Source of the DNA: Pseudomonadota bacterium
GTDB taxonomy: Bacteria; Pseudomonadota; Gammaproteobacteria; Burkholderiales; Burkholderiaceae_C
NCBI GenBank assembly: GCA_023422975.1
Contig: JAFAGF010000100.1
Span: 1-10,352, forward strand
Reading direction: 5' to 3'
DNA length: 10,352 bases
The notes beneath the pieces are model-generated. The model was not told the origin of the DNA and made no database searches. It saw only the letters and a program-made list of their open reading frames with translations. This document shows positions 1-5,488 of this stretch, in pieces. Both the position numbers and the translations under genes were made by a program. Within the stretch, counting starts at the first letter, position 1. Each line of letters starts with the position of its first letter.

Positions 1-521
1 AGCGCTTTATTGAAATCTGGGGCTCCATGCCGGAGCTGTATTTGCTCATCATCTTCAGTGCAGTGCTGGCGCCGAGCATCAGCTTGCTGCTGGTGCTGCT
101 GAGCTTGTTTGGCTGGATGGGCTTGTCGGACTATGTGCGGGCCGAGTTTTTGCGCAACCGCCAGCTCGATTACGTGAAAGCCGCCCGGGCGCTGGGTGTG
201 CCCAATGGGCAGATCATTTGGCGCCACATCTTGCCCAACAGCTTGACGCCCGTGGTCACGTTCTTGCCATTTCGCATGAGCGCGGCCATCTTGGCGCTGA
301 CGTCGCTGGACTTTCTGGGCCTGGGCGTGCCGCCCGGCACCCCCAGCTTGGGGGAGCTGCTCAGCCAGGGCAAAAACAGCATTGATGCGTGGTGGATTTC
401 TTTGGGCACGTTTGCGGTGCTGGTCATGACACTGCTGCTGCTGACTTTTATGGGCGATGCCCTGCGTGATGCACTGGACCCGCGCAAGGCGCAGGTGACG
501 GATGCCAAGGAGGGCGCATGA
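1..521 (+). CDS. yejE: Peptide ABC transporter permease YejE, C-terminal part (5' end outside window)
   Basis: This is the inner-membrane permease subunit of a Yej-type oligopeptide importer (binding-protein-dependent transport family). The reading frame is open from base 3 with no stop before the window edge, reading RFIEIWGSMPELYLLII, so the ATG at 27 is internal and the true start lies upstream. Visible are hydrophobic segments (LYLLIIFSAVLAPSISLLLV; then AAILALTSLDFLGLGV; then WISLGTFAVLVMTLLLLTFM). Between the first two lies the cytoplasmic EAA-type loop YVKAARALGVPNGQIIWRHI, which docks on the ATPase. The tail GDALRDALDPRK is typical of Dpp/Opp/Yej permeases. Its stop TGA overlaps the start of yejF (ATGA), so the two are translationally coupled. 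Assignment to YejE rather than DppC/OppC rests on the downstream fused double ATPase, since Dpp and Opp systems use two separate ATPases. In E. coli the YejABEF system imports peptides including microcin C; the substrate here is unknown. Confidence 0.9.
   Translation, partial: RFIEIWGSMPELYLLIIFSAVLAPSISLLLVLLSLFGWMGLSDYVRAEFLRNRQLDYVKAARALGVPNGQIIWRHILPNSLTPVVTFLPFRMSAAILALTSLDFLGLGVPPGTPSLGELLSQGKNSIDAWWISLGTFAVLVMTLLLLTFMGDALRDALDPRKAQVTDAKEGA
507..514 (+). promoter_or_regulatory. Strong Shine-Dalgarno of yejF with two possible ATG starts
   Basis: AAGGAGGG lies inside the end of yejE. It is 3 nt from the first ATG (518) and 6 nt from the second (521). The spacing favours the second ATG, while the first one makes the ATGA overlap with the yejE stop. 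The protein differs by only one residue. Confidence 0.7.
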
Positions 522-2137
522 TGGTGCACGCTGTGACAACCCCGATGCCCTTGCTGTCTGTGCAAGACCTGAAGGTGCGCTTTGGCAACAAAAAAGTGGT
601 GCAGGGCGTGAGCTTTGACTTGCACGCGGGCGAAAAGTTGGCGTTGGTGGGGGAGTCCGGCTCGGGCAAGACCATCACGGCGCTGAGTTTGCTACGGTTG
701 GTGGGTGATGCCCATATCAGCGGTAACGCCATGCTGGACGGGCGCAATCTGCTCTCCTTACCAGAGCGTGACATGCGCGCCGTGCGCGGCGGTGATGTGG
801 CCATGATTTTCCAAGAGCCCATGACGGCGCTCAATCCGCTGATGACGGTGGGCACTCAGGTGGCCGAGGTGCTGCAGCTCAAGCAGGCACTGAGCAAGCA
901 GCAGGCCTGGGTGCAGGCGGTGGAGCTGCTGGCAACCACGGGCATTCCTGACCCGCAGCGCCGTGCGCAAAGCTATCCGCACCAGCTCAGCGGCGGGCAG
1001 CGCCAGCGCGCCATGATTGCGATGGCGCTGGCCAGTAGGCCTAAACTGCTGCTGGCTGACGAGCCCACCACGGCGCTGGATGTGACGCTGCGCATGCAAA
1101 TTCTGGAGCTGCTGGGTGACTTGCAACGTCAGACGGGCATGGCGATTTTGCTGATTACGCACGACTTGCACTTGGTGCGCCGCTTTGCCGACCGTGCAGC
1201 GGTGATGGAGCGCGGCTTGCTGGTAGAGCAGGGCCCGGTGACGCAGTTGCTGGAGCACCCGCAACATCCCTACACCCACAAACTGCTGCACAGCCAGCCC
1301 GAGCGCGAAGTGCTGCCCGCGAACCCTAAGGCCAAGCCCGTGGTGCAGGCCGACAAGTTGCGCGTGGGCTATCCGGTGCCGTTTCCGGGTATCAAAGGCT
1401 GGTTCAAAAAAGGCGAGTTTGTGGCCGTGCAGGGTGCCGATGTGCGCCTGCGCGAGGGGCAGACGCTGGGCGTAGTGGGTGAATCAGGCTCTGGCAAGTC
1501 CACGCTGGCGCAGGCGATTTTGGGTTTGTTGCCCAGCCAAGGTGCGCTGCAGATTGCTGGCAAAAGCTGGCAACAGCCAGCCATGCGCAACACGGCGGCT
1601 AATCAGGCGCTGCGCCGTGAGGTGCAGGTGGTGTTTCAAGACCCGTTCTCTTCGTTGTCACCCCGTATGACAGTCGAAGAGATTGTGGGCGAGGGCTTGC
1701 GCGTGCACGCGCCAGACATCAGCGAAGCAGGGCGGCGCGAGCAAGTGCTGTCGGTGCTGCTGAGTGTGGGGCTGAGCGAGCAGCAATTTCCCGGCTTGCT
1801 GCAGCGTTATCCGCATGAGTTCTCGGGCGGCCAGCGCCAGCGCTTGGCGGTAGCGCGGGCCTTGATTTTGCGGCCGCGGATTTTGGTGCTGGATGAACCC
1901 ACCAGCGCGCTGGATGTCACCATTCAAAAACAGGTGCTGGCTTTGCTGCAGCGCCTGCAGCGCGAGCTGGGGTTGAGTTATGTGCTGATTACGCACGACA
2001 TGGACGTCATTCGCGCCATGGCTCATGAGGTGCTGGTGATGAAAGGTGGCGAGGTGGTGGAGCAGGGCGGGGTGGACGCGGTGTTGAATCAACCGCAGCA
2101 TCCCTATACCCAGCAGTTGGTGCATGCCACTTTGTAG
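518..2137 (+). CDS. yejF: Peptide ABC transporter ATP-binding protein YejF (two fused ABC domains)
   Basis: This cytoplasmic ATPase powers the Yej peptide importer. It has 539 residues, against 529 in E. coli, and carries two complete nucleotide-binding domains in one chain. Domain 1 has Walker A GESGSGKT (45-52), signature LSGGQ (157-161), Walker B LLLADEP with D181/E182, and H-loop H215. Domain 2 has Walker A GESGSGKS (321-328), signature FSGGQ (435-439), Walker B LVLDEP with D459/E460, and H-loop H493. Each domain ends in the QHPYT segment characteristic of Opp/Dpp-type ATPases. All catalytic residues are present in both halves, so both sites should hydrolyse ATP. It overlaps yejE by ATGA and is the last gene of its operon. 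No strong terminator was found between its stop and the next gene. Family assignment is secure; the transported peptide is not known. Confidence 0.95.
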   Translation: MMVHAVTTPMPLLSVQDLKVRFGNKKVVQGVSFDLHAGEKLALVGESGSGKTITALSLLRLVGDAHISGNAMLDGRNLLSLPERDMRAVRGGDVAMIFQEPMTALNPLMTVGTQVAEVLQLKQALSKQQAWVQAVELLATTGIPDPQRRAQSYPHQLSGGQRQRAMIAMALASRPKLLLADEPTTALDVTLRMQILELLGDLQRQTGMAILLITHDLHLVRRFADRAAVMERGLLVEQGPVTQLLEHPQHPYTHKLLHSQPEREVLPANPKAKPVVQADKLRVGYPVPFPGIKGWFKKGEFVAVQGADVRLREGQTLGVVGESGSGKSTLAQAILGLLPSQGALQIAGKSWQQPAMRNTAANQALRREVQVVFQDPFSSLSPRMTVEEIVGEGLRVHAPDISEAGRREQVLSVLLSVGLSEQQFPGLLQRYPHEFSGGQRQRLAVARALILRPRILVLDEPTSALDVTIQKQVLALLQRLQRELGLSYVLITHDMDVIRAMAHEVLVMKGGEVVEQGGVDAVLNQPQHPYTQQLVHATL

Positions 2138-2239
2138 GTCTGCATCATTTTTTGCGGCAACTTTACAAAACTTGAACGTGGTGTTTGCAGGGCGCACTTA
2201 GCATGGGTTTCACGCAATCAGCCATGAAAGGGCTCCATC

Positions 2240-2689
2240 ATGAAAAAGCAACGCATAACCGCAGTGATGACCGCACTGGTGCTTGGTGCATCATCTTTGA
2301 GCGCTTTTGCGCAGCCCGGTCAACATGGCCCGCAGGGGCCGGGGCATAGCGCGCAGAAAAAGCAGCAAAAAGGCCCGCAACACACGCAACCCGCGCGGCA
2401 GCATCAGGCGTCTGCATCGCACTATCAGGCACAGCCTCAGCATCCGGCACACCCGCACGGCATGCCTCCCGGGCAAGCCAAACGCATGGGTGCAGGGCCT
2501 AACCACAATTGGGTGAAGGGCTCGCGTGTGCCGCCGCAATACCGTTCGCACCAGTATGTGGTGAATGACTGGCGTGGACATGGCTTGAAGCACCCGCCCC
2601 GTGGCTACCACTGGGTACAGTACGGCGGTGACTACCTGCTGGTGGCCATTGCGAGTGGCGTGATTGCGCAGCTGATTTTGGGCAATTAA
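2240..2689 (+). CDS. RcnB-family periplasmic protein, His/Gln/Pro-rich
   Basis: This is a 149-residue exported protein. Residues 1-24 form a Sec signal peptide: KKQR, a hydrophobic core, then AFA before Q25 as the likely cleavage site. Residues 25-95 are low in complexity and rich in His, Gln, Pro and Gly (for example QHPAHPHGMPPGQ). Residues from about 96 match the RcnB domain: a WVKGSRVPPQYR segment, then VNDWRGHGLKHPPRGYHWVQYGGDYLLVAIASGVIAQLIL. E. coli RcnB is a periplasmic protein tied to nickel/cobalt homeostasis with the RcnA exporter. No RcnA is nearby here, and many RcnB-domain proteins have no tested role, so metal binding is only inferred from the histidines. A weak SD (GAAAGG, 2226-2231) precedes the ATG. 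The gene stands alone and ends in a terminator. No convincing sigma-70 promoter was found in 2138-2239, though TTTACA at 2162 and TTGAAC at 2172 could be parts of one. Confidence 0.85.
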   Translation: MKKQRITAVMTALVLGASSLSAFAQPGQHGPQGPGHSAQKKQQKGPQHTQPARQHQASASHYQAQPQHPAHPHGMPPGQAKRMGAGPNHNWVKGSRVPPQYRSHQYVVNDWRGHGLKHPPRGYHWVQYGGDYLLVAIASGVIAQLILGN

Positions 2690-2711
2690 CCCGCATTGGG
2701 TGTAGCCTGCT

Positions 2712-2727
2712 ATGGCTGTGCAGCCAT
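2712..2727. repeat. Small perfect inverted repeat after the RcnB-family gene
   Basis: ATGGCTG-TG-CAGCCAT is a perfect 7-bp dyad with a 2-nt centre; a real RNA hairpin would have about 6 bp and a 4-nt loop. It lies 23 nt after the stop codon. No T-run follows it, so it is not a terminator by itself. It may stabilise the 3' end of the transcript or be chance. Confidence 0.4.
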
Positions 2728-2767
2728 CACACTGTAGGTCTGTGTGAGGCGATAGAACATGGCAACA

Positions 2768-2792
2768 AAAAAGGCTCCAATGGAGCCTTTTT
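2768..2792. terminator. Bidirectional rho-independent terminator between the RcnB-family gene and the lipocalin gene
   Basis: The stem is GGCTCC (2773-2778) with GGAGCC (2782-2787) and an AAT loop. It is flanked by A-run 2767-2772 and T-run 2788-2792, so it reads as stem plus U-tract on both strands. The two neighbouring genes converge on it. It lies about 80 nt past the RcnB-family stop and about 80 nt past the lipocalin stop. Confidence 0.85.
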
Positions 2793-2807
2793 ATAGCTGT
2801 GAGCGCT
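2793..2807. repeat. Partial copy of a dispersed AGCT-NNN-AGCGCT intergenic element
   Basis: ATAGCTGTGAGCGCT matches 14 of 15 bases of the left arm of the element at 9846-9923. It abuts the T-run of the convergent terminator. No matching right arm is visible within the next 70 bases, so this copy is partial or degraded. I recall similar elements as frequent between genes in Comamonadaceae, but this was not searched. Confidence 0.5.
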
Positions 2808-2821
2808 GGTCAAGCAATGAT

Positions 2822-2833
2822 TTTCATATGAAA
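2822..2833. repeat. 12-bp perfect palindrome TTTCATATGAAA
   Basis: It is a perfect self-complementary dodecamer 41 bases from the lipocalin stop and 14 bases past the partial repeat element. It lies downstream of both converging genes, so an operator role is unlikely. It may be part of the dispersed element. Confidence 0.35.
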
Positions 2834-2873
2834 TCTATTGGAAGTCATGGTTGAGTAAGCGCCCAGTGCTTTG

Positions 2874-3599
2874 CTATTTGTAGCTGCCTGTGGGATTGAC
2901 GCCGTCTTGGTGCACCCACAGAACTTTTTGGGTATCTACCCCTAGCAGTTGTGCTTGGTGCATCAAGCGCTCTTCTACGCCACTGGGCAGCGAGGGCGTG
3001 CGCGACAGAATCCAGAAATACTCCAAAGAGGATCCAATCACCATGGCCCATTGGTAATCGTCGTCCAGCGCGACCACGTTGTAGCCGCCATAAAACGGGC
3101 CGAAAAATGACACTTTCAATGCGGCAATGTCTGCGGCAACAGTGGGTTTAGCTTTGCCGTGAGAGACTTTCCATTCACCGCGTTTGGGATCATAGCCGCG
3201 GTTGGTGACATGAATGCCGCCTGTGCGGCTGAGGCTGTATTCCGCTTGCGTGCGCTGCAAACCTTTTTCAAAGCTGTGCTCAATGCGCGCCAATTCGTAC
3301 CATTTGCCCAGATAGCGCGCGATATCAAAATGCTCAACCGGGTGGACACCTTGCGGCACGCGGGGATTGCGCGATGCATAAAGCGCAGCGCCCGCCAGTG
3401 CGGCCAGGCCCACAGTGCACAGTGCCGCACTGCCAAGGCGTAAGTTACTGCGATCTGCGATAGGTAGAGGGGATGCGGGCTTGTGTTGCTGCAAGCGGTT
3501 CTTGATGCCTTGCAGTGTTTGATGCAGTTGGTCTTGGGCCTCACAGCGAGGGCAGCGAGTGTTCATGTCGGTCTTGCAAGATCGGCGAAAGAAAGACAT
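2874..3599 (-). CDS. Blc-like lipocalin with N-terminal membrane anchor
   Basis: The C-terminal part (about residue 83 onward) is a bacterial lipocalin of the Blc/apolipoprotein D type. It has HFDIARYLGKWYELARIEHSFEKGL with the family G-x-W (G98, W100), then NRGYDPKRGEWKVSHGKA, LKVSFFGPFYGGYNVVALD and EYFWILSRTP. Such proteins bind lipids or other hydrophobic ligands in the cell envelope. The N-terminus differs from E. coli Blc: there is no lipobox, but a hydrophobic segment at about 55-75 (LGSAALCTVGLAALAGAALYA) after a charged stretch. This suggests a signal-anchored inner-membrane protein facing the periplasm. A CPRC pair (C16, C19) lies before the anchor, on the predicted cytoplasmic side. 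The start at 3599 (241 residues) is preferred because AGGA sits 8 nt before it. The frame stays open to 3746, and the ATG at 3566 is another candidate. The gene is divergent from the small basic gene and ends at the shared terminator. Confidence 0.85.
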   Translation of the reverse strand: MSFFRRSCKTDMNTRCPRCEAQDQLHQTLQGIKNRLQQHKPASPLPIADRSNLRLGSAALCTVGLAALAGAALYASRNPRVPQGVHPVEHFDIARYLGKWYELARIEHSFEKGLQRTQAEYSLSRTGGIHVTNRGYDPKRGEWKVSHGKAKPTVAADIAALKVSFFGPFYGGYNVVALDDDYQWAMVIGSSLEYFWILSRTPSLPSGVEERLMHQAQLLGVDTQKVLWVHQDGVNPTGSYK

Positions 3600-3607
3600 A
3601 GGCAAAG

Positions 3608-3611
3608 TCCT
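3608..3611 (-). promoter_or_regulatory. Shine-Dalgarno that supports the lipocalin start at 3599
   Basis: On the minus strand AGGA lies 8 nt before the ATG at 3599. The alternative ATG at 3566 has no clear SD, and the ATG at 3746 would add 49 residues rich in Cys, His and Arg that look non-coding. Confidence 0.5.
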
Positions 3612-3856
3612 GTGGCAAATAACGCGGGGCACCTGGGCGGTGCGCTCGTAAAGCACACAGTATTTGTAGCAGAAGACGTGCGGAGTTGTAGGTCGCGCAC
3701 GTGAATGCGTGTCCAGATGCGCACAAGCTGTGGTACACATGCCCAAAATGACCTGAAAAAGATTGAAAGGCCAAGATATGAGACAATTTTTTGAATCCCG
3801 CCGTCACGTTGCCTTGCAGTGTGTGGAAAAATACCGGGTTTACTGAAACCTCAACT

Positions 3857-3862
3857 GGAGAG
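3857..3862 (+). promoter_or_regulatory. Shine-Dalgarno of the small basic protein gene
   Basis: GGAGAG lies 6 nt before the ATG at 3869. This chooses that start over the in-frame ATG at 3791, which has no SD and would add 26 residues of unlike composition. Confidence 0.75.
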
Positions 3863-3868
3863 ATTGCC

Positions 3869-4036
3869 ATGGGCAATAAGATCGTTACTGAAGCTGATCG
3901 CAAGCGCACCCCCCGTCCCGTTGCTCCTAACGGCGTGACTCTGTTGGCTCAAGGCCGCGGCCAGCGCGTGAGCTTGGAGCGTGGTTCGCACACTCGCAGC
4001 AAGAAGAATCCTGGCAAGCGCGCTCACTCGGGTTAA
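3869..4036 (+). CDS. Small, strongly basic protein of unknown function (55 aa)
   Basis: I cannot assign this to a characterised family. The 55-residue product begins MGNKIVTEADRKRTPRPVAP and ends SKKNPGKRAHSG. It has 13 Lys/Arg against 3 Asp/Glu (about +10 net), no Cys, no Trp, no signal peptide and no hydrophobic segment. Pro, Gly, Arg and Lys dominate both ends, around a short GVTLLAQGRGQRVSLERG core that could form one beta hairpin. This composition resembles small ribosomal or nucleic-acid-binding proteins, so RNA or DNA binding is a reasonable guess but unproven. Evidence that it is a real gene: GGAGAG ideally spaced before the ATG, and a strong terminator 50 nt after the stop, making a self-contained single-gene transcript. 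I believe near-identical hypothetical proteins exist in Comamonadaceae, but this is memory, not a search. Confidence 0.75.
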   Translation: MGNKIVTEADRKRTPRPVAPNGVTLLAQGRGQRVSLERGSHTRSKKNPGKRAHSG

Positions 4037-4080
4037 TCTCTGTGTGGCTGGAGTGGCTGAATGGCTGCTTCAACTTGCTC

Positions 4081-4112
4081 AAAAAGCCTCAGGCCCTGCT
4101 TGGGGCTTTTTT
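4081..4112 (+). terminator. Rho-independent terminator of the small basic protein gene
   Basis: The stem pairs 4086-4093 with 4099-4106 (8 bp, two of them G-U) around a 5-nt loop. It is extended by A-run 4081-4085 against T-run 4107-4112. It lies 50 nt after the stop at 4036 and before the thioredoxin-like gene, so it separates the two transcripts. Confidence 0.85.
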
Positions 4113-4253
4113 GTTTCTGATGGCTGTTGAGTTCAATCCATCTGCTGCGCTCTGTATTTTCTGAAATCAAGGAGCATGGTGCTGGGTGTGGTTACGATGC
4201 AAGGCTTTGGTGGATCCTTGATACAGCTTTGGTGCTGTGCAAAGAAAGTAAAC

Positions 4254-4643
4254 ATGAGCAGTGGCAAGTCTGCAAACGCCGCGCTGCAGGCGATGTCTGG
4301 TGGCGCAGCTTGGAGTGTGGTGTGTCTGTGTGCGGCGTGGTGCGGTGTATGCCGCCAGTACGAACCCGAATTCCAAGCTTTGCAAGAAAAATTTCCGCAG
4401 GTGCGCTTTGGCTGGGTGGATGTAGAAGACAGCGAAGCCCTGATGGGCGATGTGGATGTGGAAACCTTTCCGACCCTGCTCATCGCGGATGGCGAGCGCG
4501 CCATGTTCCTGGGGCCCTTGCTGCCGCAGGTGAAGGTGTTGGAGCGTTTGCTGCAATCGCTGATGGATGGTCAGGCTGCTTCGTCTTCGTTGCCCTCCGA
4601 AGCGAGTGCCTTGTGGCAGCGTATTGCCGCGCAATCGCAGTAA
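4254..4643 (+). CDS. Thioredoxin-like protein with CGVC active site
   Basis: This is a 129-residue thioredoxin-fold protein. The redox motif is WCGVC (W29, C30-C33) in AAWCGVCRQYEPEF. The expected cis-proline follows in VETFPTLLIA (P73), and the fold order strand-CxxC helix-WVDVED strand-cis-Pro strand is complete. The central dipeptide GV differs from the GP of TrxA, which usually shifts redox potential and partner choice, so this is not called trxA. Two extra cysteines (C24, C26) lie in the strand just before the motif. There is no signal peptide, so it is probably cytoplasmic. The start is uncertain: ATG 4254 gives the better family N-terminus (MSSGKSANAALQ) with only a weak AAGAAAG upstream, while the frame is open to ATG 4176. 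It stands alone, behind one terminator and ahead of the operon leader hairpin, which can also end its transcript. Confidence 0.85.
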   Translation: MSSGKSANAALQAMSGGAAWSVVCLCAAWCGVCRQYEPEFQALQEKFPQVRFGWVDVEDSEALMGDVDVETFPTLLIADGERAMFLGPLLPQVKVLERLLQSLMDGQAASSSLPSEASALWQRIAAQSQ

Positions 4644-4671
4644 CTGTGGCAGGAATTCATGCTGCTTGACA

Positions 4672-4699
4672 TTGCGAATCAACGCTTTGCGGATACAAT
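4672..4699 (+). promoter_or_regulatory. Probable sigma-70 promoter of the rimP-nusA-infB operon
   Basis: TTGCGA (4672-4677, 4 of 6 consensus) and TACAAT (4694-4699, 5 of 6) are separated by 16 nt, giving a start near 4705. A perfect TTGACA at 4666-4671 is also present, but its 22-nt spacing to TACAAT is too long. It lies 28 nt after the thioredoxin-like stop, in the right place to drive the operon. Confidence 0.55.
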
Positions 4700-4710
4700 A
4701 AAGCATTCAC

Positions 4711-4750
4711 GACCAAACGGGCGGGTACCAACCGCCCTTTTTTTTTGGTC
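4711..4750 (+). terminator. Terminator-like hairpin in the operon leader (possible attenuator)
   Basis: GGGCGG (4719-4724) pairs with CCGCCC (4732-4737) around a 7-nt loop, followed by nine T (4738-4746). An outer pairing GACCAAA (4711-4717) with TTTGGTC (4744-4750) would enclose the U-tract and compete with termination geometry. It ends the thioredoxin-like transcript from upstream. If the promoter at 4672-4699 is right, it also lies within about 45 nt of that start, so most operon transcripts must read through it. Confidence 0.8.
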
Positions 4751-4836
4751 GCTTGCATTTGGAGCTCGAAGCCGCCAGCAAGCTAATTGCAGGATGGTTA
4801 TCGGGTTTTTTGTACTTCCGGGATAGAACTTCGCAC

Positions 4837-5415
4837 GTGGCACTACAGCAAATTGTTGAACAAACCGTAACGGGTCTGGGCTATGACCTGGTGGAGATTG
4901 AGCGATCCGCAGGCGGATTGCTGCGCATCACCATCGACCTGCCTTGGCAAGCGCCTGAAGAAGGTGTTGATCCGTTGCCAGAAGCTTTTGTGACGGTGGA
5001 AGATTGTGAGAAAGTCACGCGTCAGTTGCAATTTGCTTTGGAAGTCGATGGCGCGGACTATGCCCGGTTGGAAGTTTCGTCTCCCGGCATTGATCGTCCC
5101 TTGCGCCACGAGCAAGACTTTGTGCGTTTTGTGGGCTCCGAAATCGATATCACCCTTAAAGAAGCGATTGGCGCTGCCGGTGGTGGTGTGGTGAACGCAA
5201 ACCGTAAAAAGTTTCGTGGCACGCTGGAGCGTGCAGAAGCAGGTGGCTGGCAAATTGTCTGGAGTGATGAGCCTGCGCGCAAGCCCGGTGCAAAAGTGAG
5301 TAAAAAACGTGAACCCGCGCCGTTGCAGGCTATGGGATTTACGCTGGATGAATTGCGAGATGCACGTCTGGCGCCCGTGGTGAACTTCAAGGGGCGTGGC
5401 GCTAAGCCCGCTTGA
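4837..5415 (+). CDS. rimP: Ribosome maturation factor RimP
   Basis: RimP binds the free 30S subunit in the cytoplasm and assists its late assembly. The 192-residue product starts at GTG (4837) as VALQQIVEQTVTGLGYDLVEIE, the usual beta-proteobacterial N-terminus. The N-terminal alpha/beta domain continues through RITIDLPW and VTVEDCEKVTRQLQF to the hallmark SSPGIDRP (81-88). The C-terminal SH3-like barrel follows (EIDITLKEA, KKFRGTLERAEAGGWQIVW). It ends in a basic region and the LDELRDARLAPVVNFKGRG tail. The frame extends upstream to a TTG at 4753, but those 28 residues are atypical and begin at the base of the leader hairpin, so they are rejected. The SD at the GTG is weak. First gene of the operon; 73 nt separate it from nusA. 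Confidence 0.93.
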   Translation: MALQQIVEQTVTGLGYDLVEIERSAGGLLRITIDLPWQAPEEGVDPLPEAFVTVEDCEKVTRQLQFALEVDGADYARLEVSSPGIDRPLRHEQDFVRFVGSEIDITLKEAIGAAGGGVVNANRKKFRGTLERAEAGGWQIVWSDEPARKPGAKVSKKREPAPLQAMGFTLDELRDARLAPVVNFKGRGAKPA

Positions 5416-5488
5416 GATTGACGCCATAGCTAACAGGTGCGCCGGAAGGTGTCACGCTTGAAAGAATTGAAATTAGGAGAGTCATCGC

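Larger units (their letters stand above)
3600..3868. other. Divergent intergenic region between the lipocalin and the small basic protein gene
   Basis: This 269-base stretch must hold the promoters of both divergent genes. No sigma-70 pair with good spacing stands out on either strand. On the plus strand TTGAAA (3763) and GACAAT (3782) are only 13 nt apart. On the minus strand TACAAA (around 3666) has no good -35. Open frames crossing it look like extensions of the neighbours. Nothing else is recognised. Confidence 0.5.

Noticed and set aside
448..1291. Minus-strand open frames opposite yejF
   Set aside because: They mirror the coding bias of yejF, have no SD and show no family motif.
3600..3746. 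Longer lipocalin starting at 3746
   Set aside because: The added 49 residues are Cys/His/Arg-rich and non-conserved in appearance, and the internal ATG at 3599 has an SD.
4127..4669. A 180-codon plus-strand frame overlapping the thioredoxin-like gene
   Set aside because: It is a shifted-frame shadow, rich in Cys, Gly and Arg, without the motifs found in the thioredoxin frame.
4666..4699. TTGACA (4666) paired with TACAAT (4694) as the operon promoter
   Set aside because: The 22-nt spacer is too long for sigma-70; TTGCGA at 4672 with 16 nt is preferred, though still unproven.
4751..4783. Second leader hairpin GCTTGC/GCAAGC, and CCGCC (4772-4776) as an anti-terminator to GGCGG (4720-4724)
   Set aside because: The pairing is short, and the partner is made after the terminator has already acted, so it could not prevent termination by the usual mechanism.
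4753..4836. Upstream extension of rimP to a TTG start
   Set aside because: The extra 28 residues do not resemble RimP N-termini and begin at the base of the leader hairpin. The GTG at 4837 gives the family start.
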